Of a DNA stretch of 5,184 nt, positions 1 through 4,922 are shown one piece after another. Both the position numbers and the translations under genes were made by a program. The stretch lies in contig JAFDWD010000798.1 in assembly GCA_018268695.1 (NCBI GenBank), positions 1-5,184 on the forward strand, in the 5' to 3' direction. The stretch comes from Actinomycetota bacterium. GTDB taxonomy: Bacteria > Actinomycetota > Thermoleophilia > Solirubrobacterales > 70-9. Below the pieces are notes generated by a model. It did no database searches. It was not told the origin of the DNA and saw nothing but the letters and a program-made list of their open reading frames with translations. Within the stretch, counting starts at the first letter, position 1. Each line of letters opens with the position of its first letter.

Positions 1-871
1 GAATACGACCGACGTCGAGAACTTCCCCGGCTACCCCGACGGGATCATGGGCCCCGAGATGATGAGTCAGTTCCGCGCCCAGGCCGAGAAATTCGGGACC
101 CGCTTCGTCACCGACGACGTCGACCGCGTCGAGCTTTCCACCGACGGCGGCGTCCACAAGGTCTTCCTCGGCGACGAGGAGCACCGCGCCAAGGCCGTGA
201 TCCTGGCGATGGGGGCGGAGCCCAAACGGCTCGGCGTCCCCGGTGAGATGGAGCTCGCGGGCCGCGGCGTCTCCACCTGCGGCGTCTGCGACGGCGCCTT
301 CTTCAAGGGCCACCGCGTGCTGGTGATCGGCGGCGGCGACTCGGCGATGGAGGACTCGGTCTTCATCTCGAAGTTCGCCGACGAGCTGACGATCGTCAAC
401 CGTCGCGACGAGTTCCGCGCCTCGAAGATCATGTACGACCGGGCGCTCGCGGTCGAGAACATCGACACGCTCACCCCGTACGTGCCGCTCGAGTTCGTCG
501 CCGGCGAGGACGGCAAACTGGCCAAGGTCCACATGCGCCACGCCGAGACCGGCGAGGAGATCGACGTCGAGGCGACCGGCGCCTTCGTCGCGATCGGTCA
601 CGTGCCGCGCTCGGAGGTCGTCAAGGACCAGGTCGACGTCGACGAGGACGGCTACATCAAGGTCGAGCCGGGCTCGACCCGCACCAACCTCGACGGGGTC
701 TTCGCGGTCGGCGACGTCGTCGACCACACCTACCGCCAGGCGGTGACCGCGGCGGGCACCGGCTGCATGGGCGCGCTCGACGCGGAGCGCTACCTCCGCG
801 ACTCGCCCCCGCCGGTCGAGGCCCACTGGTTCCCGGGCGGCGAGCCCGCCGAGATCTCGCCTACCGCTTAG
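1..871 (+). CDS. trxB: Thioredoxin-disulfide reductase, 5'-truncated by the window edge
   Basis: This is an FAD- and NADPH-dependent cytoplasmic flavoenzyme that reduces thioredoxin. The reading frame is already open at the left edge (first full codon at position 2), and the residues before the internal ATG at 47 read TTDVENFPGYPDGI, a conserved TrxB stretch. The true start and the first FAD GxGxxG motif, roughly 45 residues by comparison with the ~320-residue E. coli enzyme, therefore lie outside. Counting from the Met at 47, the redox pair CGVC is C78/C81 (codons 278-280 and 287-289), followed by D82-G83. The NADPH Rossmann motif GGGDSA is at 95-100, the 2'-phosphate motif reads NRRDEFR at 118-124, and the C-terminal FAD motif GVFAVGD is followed by the TAAGTGCMGALDAE helix. 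An unusual point is Asn118, where HRRDxxR-type enzymes carry His; the arginines are intact. The stop TAG is at 869-871. No trxA follows; the next gene is a UBP zinc finger. The N-terminus could carry an extra fused domain that cannot be seen here. Confidence 0.95.
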   Translation, partial: NTTDVENFPGYPDGIMGPEMMSQFRAQAEKFGTRFVTDDVDRVELSTDGGVHKVFLGDEEHRAKAVILAMGAEPKRLGVPGEMELAGRGVSTCGVCDGAFFKGHRVLVIGGGDSAMEDSVFISKFADELTIVNRRDEFRASKIMYDRALAVENIDTLTPYVPLEFVAGEDGKLAKVHMRHAETGEEIDVEATGAFVAIGHVPRSEVVKDQVDVDEDGYIKVEPGSTRTNLDGVFAVGDVVDHTYRQAVTAAGTGCMGALDAERYLRDSPPPVEAHWFPGGEPAEISPTA

Positions 872-878
872 GGAAGCG

Positions 879-892
879 CCCCCGGTCGGGGG
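879..892 (+). terminator. Short GC hairpin after trxB, possible weak terminator
   Basis: Eight bases after the trxB stop codon, ccccc (879-883) can pair with ggggg (888-892) around the loop ggtc. The stem is only 5 bp and no T-run follows, so termination is a guess. It lies upstream of the -10-like box of the next gene, where a transcript-separating element would be expected. Confidence 0.3.
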
Positions 893-924
893 ACTCGTAT
901 ATTCGTCCAGAGCGCCGGGATCGC

Positions 925-937
925 TATGTTGACCCGG
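925..937 (+). promoter_or_regulatory. -10-like box TATGTT predicting a leaderless start for the UBP-finger gene
   Basis: TATGTT at 925-930 fits the TANNNT form of the actinobacterial -10 element. Exactly six bases (gacccg) separate it from the GTG at 937, so a start site about 7 nt after the box would coincide with the start codon. No Shine-Dalgarno sequence of usual strength precedes the GTG, and no clear -35 hexamer is visible around 902-907 (ttcgtc). The same arrangement recurs before the gene at 4579. An alternative is TATATT at 898-903, which would give a leader of about 27 nt. Confidence 0.55.
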
Positions 938-1215
938 TGCCTGCCGAATGCTCCCATCTCGATTCCGTCCAGTTCCTCGAAGTTCCCGAGGGGGTGGAGG
1001 GCTGCGAGGACTGCCTGGCGCTCGGCATGCGATGGGTCCACCTGCGGATGTGCCAGACCTGCGGCCATATCGGCTGCTGCGACAACTCGCAGGGCAAGCA
1101 CGCGACCGCGCATTTCAAAGGCACCGGGCACCCGATCATCCGCTCCGCCCAGCCGGGCGAGGACTGGAGCTGGTGCTACGTCGACGAGCTGATGCTCCGG
1201 CTCCAGGCCGACTAG
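937..1215 (+). CDS. UBP-type zinc-finger protein, 92 residues
   Basis: This is a stand-alone ZnF-UBP domain, the fold that in eukaryotic USPs and HDAC6 binds the C-terminal Gly-Gly of ubiquitin. Candidate zinc ligands run in family order: C5 and H7, C23 and C26, C39 and C42, C47/C48, then H55, H59 and H65 in the GKHATAHFKGTGHPI stretch. The domain closes with W79-C80-Y81, equivalent to the WCY segment of HDAC6 that lines the glycine pocket. The HDAC6 pocket arginine, which follows CG in CGRY, appears to be replaced in CCDNSQGKH. The protein is soluble, with no signal peptide or membrane segment. The GTG at 937 was chosen because it keeps C5/H7 and follows a TANNNT box by six bases; the ATG at 926 is in another frame. 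The gene follows trxB in the same direction after 65 nt. Single-domain UBP fingers are known in actinobacteria, but their ligand there is not established. A structural or redox-linked zinc role is equally possible. Confidence 0.88.
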   Translation: MPAECSHLDSVQFLEVPEGVEGCEDCLALGMRWVHLRMCQTCGHIGCCDNSQGKHATAHFKGTGHPIIRSAQPGEDWSWCYVDELMLRLQAD

Positions 1216-1222
1216 CCCACTC

Positions 1223-1257
1223 TGCACGCTTGTCTCGCTATACGAGACAAGCGTGCA
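1223..1257. repeat. Palindromic element copy 1: perfect 15-bp stem, shared terminator candidate
   Basis: The arms 1223-1237 (TGCACGCTTGTCTCG) and 1243-1257 are perfectly complementary around the 5-nt loop ctata. The element fills most of the 45-nt gap between two convergent genes. It starts 7 nt after the zinc-finger stop codon on the plus strand and 3 nt after the CoA-transferase stop codon on the minus strand. This position fits a bidirectional terminator or 3'-end stabiliser, although no T-run follows on either side. The 35-bp sequence recurs at 4941-4975 with one difference (a1242 versus g4960), so it belongs to a dispersed repeat family and is not a one-off terminator. Confidence 0.85.
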
Positions 1258-1260
1258 AGG

Positions 1261-2556
1261 TCAGACCAGGTAGCCGCAGTCGTGGGCCTCGCGGTGGAGG
1301 TCGTCGCGGAAGTCCGGATGGGCGATGTCGATCAGGCGGCGGGTGCGCTCGGCGATCGAGGAGCCGCGGAGCTCGGCGACGCCGTACTCGGTGACCACGT
1401 TGTCGACGATGTTCTTGAAGGTGGTGACCGCGGCCCCGGGATGGAGGCGCGGGACGATTCGCGAGGCGGAGCCGTCGCCGGTGGTCGAGTGCAGGACGAT
1501 GAAGGCCTGCCCGCCCTCCGAGAGGACGGCGCCGCGGGCGAAGTCGGGCTGGCCGCCGGAGGAGGACCAGTAGTCGGAGCCGAGGCTCTCCGAGGCGCAC
1601 TGGCCGAGGAAGTCGACCTCGATCGTCGCGTTGACAGCGGTGAAATTCGGCTCTTCGCGGATTCGGGCCGGATCGTTGGTGTAGTCGACCGGCCAGAACT
1701 CGACCCCAGGGTTCTCGGCGACGAAGTCGTAAAGCCGGGCGGATCCGAGCGCCGTCGTCGTGATCACCTTGTTGCGGTGGGTCCGCTTGCGCGAGCCGGT
1801 GACGACGCCGGCTTCGATCAGATCGACGAAGCTGCTCCCGAGCAGCTCGGTGTGGACGCCGATCTCGCGGTGGTCGCCGAGCAGTCCAAGCACGAGCTCC
1901 GGGACCGCGCCGATCCCGGCCTGGAGCGTCGCCCCGTCGGGGATCCGCTCCGCGACCAGCTCGGCGATCCTGCGGTCCTCGTCGCGGCCTGCCCGTCCCG
2001 GCATTTCGACCAGCGGGTAGTCGGCCTCGCACCAGCCGAGGATCTGGCTGATGTGGATCTGGTTCTCCCCGAAGGTTCGCGGCATCCGCGCGTTCACCTC
2101 GAGGAAGAACGGCATCTCGCCGATCATCGCCGCGGTGTACTCGGCGTGGGTGCCGAGGCTGAACCAACCGTGCCGATCGGGCGGGGCGGTGGCCGCGATC
2201 ACCAGTGGCTCGGTGACGGTGCGTCGCATCAGCGCGGGGATCTCGCTGAAGTTGTTCGGCACCAGGTCGCAGGCGCCACGATGGAAGGCCTCTTTGTCGT
2301 GTGGCGAGAGAAACCAGGAGACGTGGCGGAGACCCTCGACCTCGCCGTTGAAGTAGGCACGATCGCGAATCGGCAGCATCTGGTGGAGGCGCACCTGCTC
2401 CGGCCAGGAGTCGTGTGCCTCGATGGCGTCGACGATCGTCTTCGGTTCGCCGTTGCCGAGGGCGACGATGACGTCGGCGCCGACCGCGATGTGGCCGAGC
2501 ACGTCGCCGGCCTCCCATCGTTTCTCGCGCAGCTGGTCGGAGATCGTCGCCGCCAC
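1261..2556 (-). CDS. Acetyl-CoA hydrolase / 4-hydroxybutyrate CoA-transferase family protein, 431 residues
   Basis: This is a class I-type CoA transferase that moves CoA between acyl-CoA (typically acetyl-CoA) and a carboxylate through a glutamyl-CoA intermediate. Its length matches the 430-440 residues usual for the family. Visible landmarks are GNGEPKTIVDAI (34-45), the oxyanion-loop-like LQAGIGAVPELVL (211-223), and GVHTE with the expected nucleophile Glu237. Further on are VTGSRKRTHRNKV, LYDF, WPVDYTNDP, GGQPDFARGA (334-343), SRIVPRL, VVTEYGVAELRG (387-398) and IAHPDFRDDL near the end. After HTE, most relatives have M(F/L)SDG; here it is LLGSS. The start is GTG at 2554-2556; no ATG lies in frame nearby, and a TAGGCGG Shine-Dalgarno-like site sits 7 nt upstream. 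It is the last gene of the operon, 11 nt after the acyl-CoA dehydrogenase stop codon. The cognate acid is unknown. Pure acetyl-CoA hydrolase activity is an alternative. Confidence 0.92.
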   Translation of the reverse strand: MAATISDQLREKRWEAGDVLGHIAVGADVIVALGNGEPKTIVDAIEAHDSWPEQVRLHQMLPIRDRAYFNGEVEGLRHVSWFLSPHDKEAFHRGACDLVPNNFSEIPALMRRTVTEPLVIAATAPPDRHGWFSLGTHAEYTAAMIGEMPFFLEVNARMPRTFGENQIHISQILGWCEADYPLVEMPGRAGRDEDRRIAELVAERIPDGATLQAGIGAVPELVLGLLGDHREIGVHTELLGSSFVDLIEAGVVTGSRKRTHRNKVITTTALGSARLYDFVAENPGVEFWPVDYTNDPARIREEPNFTAVNATIEVDFLGQCASESLGSDYWSSSGGQPDFARGAVLSEGGQAFIVLHSTTGDGSASRIVPRLHPGAAVTTFKNIVDNVVTEYGVAELRGSSIAERTRRLIDIAHPDFRDDLHREAHDCGYLV

Positions 2557-2563
2557 CGGGGCG

Positions 2564-2569
2564 CCGCCT
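2564..2569 (-). promoter_or_regulatory. Shine-Dalgarno-like AGGCGG deciding the CoA-transferase GTG start
   Basis: On the minus strand AGGCGG (2569-2564) is one mismatch from AGGAGG. It ends 7 nt before the GTG at 2556-2554. The site overlaps the TAG stop codon of the preceding acyl-CoA dehydrogenase gene (TAGGCGG), so termination on one gene exposes or reuses the ribosome site of the next. This is the main support for the non-ATG start. Confidence 0.6.
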
Positions 2570-3737
2570 AGGCCTCGACCATCGGCGTCATCGCGTTGAT
2601 CCCGGTCGCGGCGCGGCCGATGATCAGCTTCTGGATCTGCGAGGTGCCCTCGTAGAGGGTGGTGACCCGGGCGTCGCGGAGATAACGCTCGACCGGATAG
2701 TCGTCGACGTAACCGGAGCCGCCGTGGACCTGGATCGCGAGGTTCGCGCATTCGACCGCGGACTCGGTGGCGAAGACCTTGGCGACGGAGGTCTCGGTCG
2801 CGTTCGGCTTGCCTTCGTCCTTCAGGATCCCGGCCCGATAGACCAGCATCCGGCTCGCGTCGCGCTTCAGGATCATGTCGGCGATCATCTCCTGGACCAG
2901 CTGGAAGCGGGCCAGTGGGACGCCGAACTGCTGCCGCTCCTTCGCGTAGGTGACGGAGGCGTCGACGCAGCCGTCCATGATCCCGACGCAGCCCGCGGCG
3001 ACGCTGTAGCGGCCCGATTCGAGCGCGCTCATCGCCACCTTGAAGCCGTCGCCGACCGCCCCGAGCAGGGCGTCGTCGCCGACCTCGACCGAGTCGAGGG
3101 AGAGCTCGGCGGTGTCGGAGGAGCGGAGGCCGAGCTTGCCGTGGATCTCCTGGCTGGTGAAGCCGGGGGAGTCGGTCGGGACGATGAAGGCGGCAAGGCC
3201 CTTGTGCTTCAGTGCCGGGTCGGTCTGGGCGAAGATCAGCGCGAACGCGGCGGCGTTGCCGAGGCTGATCCACATCTTCTGGCCGCTGATCGACCAGCCC
3301 GCGTCGGTCTTCGTCGCCCGGGTGCGCAGGTTGGCGGCGTCGGAGCCGGTGTCGGGCTCGGTCAGGCCGAAGCAGCCGAGGGCCTCGCCGCCGCAGAGGC
3401 CGGGCAGCCAGCGTTCCTTCTGCTCGGAGGTCGCCCACTTTTCGATCGCCGAGCCGACCAGCGAGGTCTGCACCGAGACGACGGTGCGGGCGGAGGAGTC
3501 GGCGCGGCCGATCTCCCCGACGATCAGCCCGTAGCCGATGTAGTCGAGGTTCCGGCCGCCGTACTTTTCGTCCAGGATCGGGCCGAGGAAGCCGATCTGG
3601 CCGAGCTCGCGGGCCAGCTCGCGGTCGAAGCGTTCGGCGCGGTCGTTCTCGCGGACGTTCGGCAGGATCTCGCGCTCGGCGAACTCCCGCGCGGTCTCGG
3701 CGATCAGCTTGTGCTCGTCGGTGAGGTTGAAGTCCAT
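2568..3737 (-). CDS. Acyl-CoA dehydrogenase, glutaryl-CoA-dehydrogenase-like, 389 residues
   Basis: This is an FAD-dependent enzyme that introduces the 2,3-double bond into an acyl-CoA and passes electrons to ETF; no ETF genes are in the window. All three domains are present. The N-terminal helical part starts MDFNLTDEHKLIAETAREFA. Signature 1, CFGLTEPDTGSDAA, is at 122-135, followed by the beta-domain stretch ISGQKMWISLGNAA. Signature 2, VHGGSGYVDDYPVERYLRDA, is at 337-356, and LYEGTSQIQKLIIGRA places the catalytic base at Glu363. The segment IGRADSSARTVVSVQTSLV (76-94) resembles the glutaryl-CoA dehydrogenase stretch ending GYRSAMSVQSSLV. Its Arg84 aligns with the arginine (human mature R94) that contacts the distal carboxylate, while the neighbouring Glu87 equivalent is Gly77. 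A dicarboxylyl-CoA or related branched or cyclic substrate is therefore possible but unproven. The ATG at 3737-3735 overlaps the upstream gene's TGA as TGATG, indicating translational coupling. A weak GAGG lies just upstream inside that gene. Confidence 0.95.
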   Translation of the reverse strand: MDFNLTDEHKLIAETAREFAEREILPNVRENDRAERFDRELARELGQIGFLGPILDEKYGGRNLDYIGYGLIVGEIGRADSSARTVVSVQTSLVGSAIEKWATSEQKERWLPGLCGGEALGCFGLTEPDTGSDAANLRTRATKTDAGWSISGQKMWISLGNAAAFALIFAQTDPALKHKGLAAFIVPTDSPGFTSQEIHGKLGLRSSDTAELSLDSVEVGDDALLGAVGDGFKVAMSALESGRYSVAAGCVGIMDGCVDASVTYAKERQQFGVPLARFQLVQEMIADMILKRDASRMLVYRAGILKDEGKPNATETSVAKVFATESAVECANLAIQVHGGSGYVDDYPVERYLRDARVTTLYEGTSQIQKLIIGRAATGINAMTPMVEA

Positions 3738-4534
3738 CAGGCCTCGAGCTCGGCGTCGCGGGCGGCGGCGAACACCCGCTGCGCCTCGAGGGTGCGCGGC
3801 CCGGGGGCCGCCGGCAGCACGACGTCGTCGATCTGGGACACCGCCTGGATCTCACGCGTGGTCGAGGCGAGGAAGGCCTCCGAGGCGCCCTTCACCTGGT
3901 CGAGCGTCCAGGCTCCTTCCTCGATTCCGGGGACGGCCTTCAGGAGGCGGTCGCGGGTGATCGAGTCGAGCACGGCATCCGACAGCGCCGTGGTGCAGAT
4001 GACTCCGTCGAGGACCCAGAACATGGTCGAGGTTGGCGGCTCCAGAACGATCCCGTCGGGACGGACGAAGAGGGCCTCGTCGGCGCCCGCTTCCCGCGCC
4101 AGCCGCGTCGCCAGCATGTTCGCCCCGTAGGAGAGCGACTTGACCCCGTTGAGGATGATCGTCGTCTGGTAGGTCACCGAGCCGACATTGACCGTCGTGG
4201 CGTGGATCGGGACATCCTCGGTGGCGGCGATGCGGCGCCCGCCGCGGGTGACGATCAGACGCAGCTGGCCTTCCACCGGGCCGGCGGCCTCGAGCAGCGC
4301 GTCGATCTCGGCGCGCAGCGCCATCAGGTCGAACTCGAGGCGTAGCGCCGCGGCGCTGCGGCCGAGGCGGGCGACGTGGTCGTCCAGCGCATAGGGACGG
4401 CCGGCGTAGAGGCGGATGACCTCGAAGGCGCCGTCGCCGCGGTAGAGGCCGTCGTCTTTGAGCCCGATCGTCGCCTCGGCGGTCGGCCCGATCTTCCCGT
4501 CGACGCTGGCCAGCTCGGTGAAGCCGCTCTCCAT
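3737..4534 (-). CDS. Class IV PLP-dependent aminotransferase / aminodeoxychorismate lyase-like, 265 residues
   Basis: This is a fold-type IV PLP enzyme, the group that holds branched-chain and D-amino acid aminotransferases, R-selective amine transaminases and 4-amino-4-deoxychorismate lyase (PabC). Landmarks are YRGDGAFEVIR (31-41), DDHVARLGRSAAAL (51-64, the family HxxRLxxSA motif), and LNGVKSLSYGANMLA with the Schiff-base lysine at K132. E165 in VLEPPTSTMFWV would pair with the pyridine nitrogen, followed by LDSITRDRLL (189-198) and the late ASTTREIQAV loop. The layout, especially LSYGANM and the short length, is closest to PabC-like proteins, but the genomic partners are acyl-CoA enzymes rather than folate genes. 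The class IV PROSITE-style pattern expects Asn five residues after the Glu; here that residue is T170, and P167 replaces the usual small residue. The ATG at 4534 lies 7 nt after a TANNNT box, so a leaderless start is likely. It is the first gene of the operon, and its TGA overlaps the next ATG by one base. Substrate unknown. Confidence 0.9.
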   Translation of the reverse strand: MESGFTELASVDGKIGPTAEATIGLKDDGLYRGDGAFEVIRLYAGRPYALDDHVARLGRSAAALRLEFDLMALRAEIDALLEAAGPVEGQLRLIVTRGGRRIAATEDVPIHATTVNVGSVTYQTTIILNGVKSLSYGANMLATRLAREAGADEALFVRPDGIVLEPPTSTMFWVLDGVICTTALSDAVLDSITRDRLLKAVPGIEEGAWTLDQVKGASEAFLASTTREIQAVSQIDDVVLPAAPGPRTLEAQRVFAAARDAELEA

Positions 4535-4547
4535 GGCGGCGAGGCTA
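4535..4547 (-). promoter_or_regulatory. -10-like box TAGCCT for the aminotransferase operon, leaderless geometry
   Basis: On the minus strand TAGCCT (4547-4542) matches TANNNT and is followed by 7 nt (cgccgcc) and the ATG at 4534-4532. A start site at the usual distance falls on or next to the A of the ATG. No Shine-Dalgarno sequence fits in the remaining space. A -35 hexamer would fall near 4570-4565, inside the opposing -10 box, and is not recognisable. Confidence 0.5.
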
Positions 4548-4566
4548 CCTGAGACGGTGGCGGGCG

Positions 4567-4579
4567 TATGCTGGACCGG
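4567..4579 (+). promoter_or_regulatory. -10-like box TATGCT for the small membrane protein gene, leaderless geometry
   Basis: TATGCT at 4567-4572 is followed by ggaccg and the GTG at 4579. Both the box and the 6-nt spacer closely resemble the region before the zinc-finger gene (TATGTT, gacccg, GTG). The expected -35 zone (about 4544-4549) falls on the -10 box of the divergent operon. No Shine-Dalgarno sequence is present at a useful distance. Confidence 0.55.
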
Positions 4580-4863
4580 TGCTGCTTCTGCTGGGGACGG
4601 TCGCGGTTCTGGTCTTCATCATCGGCGTGATCGTCGTCGTCGGTCACGCCTATCCGGGGACCGACGCCGAGCTGCTCGACTGGTCCCCGACCCGCTCGCC
4701 CGCGGTCGAGGTCCAGAACGAGCTCGACGACGTGCGCCAGATGCTCGAGGCCCAGAACGAGATGCGCCGGCGGCGCGGGGCGAGCGAGCTGACCGAGGCC
4801 GACATCGAGGCCCGCGTCCGCGACGACGAGACCTGGAAGGCCCGCATGCGCCATCCCGGGTAG
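4579..4863 (+). CDS. Small single-pass membrane protein of unknown function, 94 residues
   Basis: I do not recognise the family. Residues 2-22 form one strongly hydrophobic segment (LLLLGTVAVLVFIIGVIVVV within it) that would act as an uncleaved signal anchor. It has no charged residue ahead of it and no obvious cleavage site. After HAYPGTDAELLDW comes a charged, probably helical region (about 42-66, rich in E, Q, R and L: VEVQNELDDVRQMLEAQNEM) that could form a short coiled coil. An RRRRG basic cluster and an acidic/basic tail containing ELTEADIEARVRDDE follow. The soluble part is most likely cytoplasmic or peripheral, but orientation cannot be settled. GTG at 4579 is preferred because it starts the hydrophobic segment and sits six bases after TATGCT. 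The codon choice matches the neighbours, which supports a real gene. It is divergent from the aminotransferase operon across 44 nt. The stop TAG is at 4861-4863. Confidence 0.72.
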   Translation: MLLLLGTVAVLVFIIGVIVVVGHAYPGTDAELLDWSPTRSPAVEVQNELDDVRQMLEAQNEMRRRRGASELTEADIEARVRDDETWKARMRHPG

Positions 4864-4922
4864 GCGATCGGACGCGGGTCGAGGGACGGGGCACAGGACG
4901 CGAGGGCTTGCGGCGAGCACGA

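Noticed and set aside
67..534. Minus-strand 155-codon frame inside trxB
   Set aside because: Ser/Pro/Arg-rich shadow of a gene with all expected TrxB motifs; no supporting start context.
926..1192. ATG at 926 as the start of an 88-residue protein
   Set aside because: This frame gives an Ala/Arg/Ser-rich product without motifs, while the GTG frame at 937 gives an intact zinc finger.
1261..3855. An 864-codon open minus-strand frame spanning two genes
   Set aside because: Only its last 431 codons read as a protein family (the CoA transferase). The upstream part is an arginine/proline-rich out-of-frame reading of the acyl-CoA dehydrogenase gene, typical of high-GC DNA. It is not a fusion.
1282..4130. 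Long plus-strand open frames (1282-2571 and 2724-4130) antisense to the operon
   Set aside because: Their composition (long Val/Gly/Asp/Ala runs, no family motifs) mirrors the codon bias of the minus-strand genes, and the sense frames carry clear catalytic motifs.
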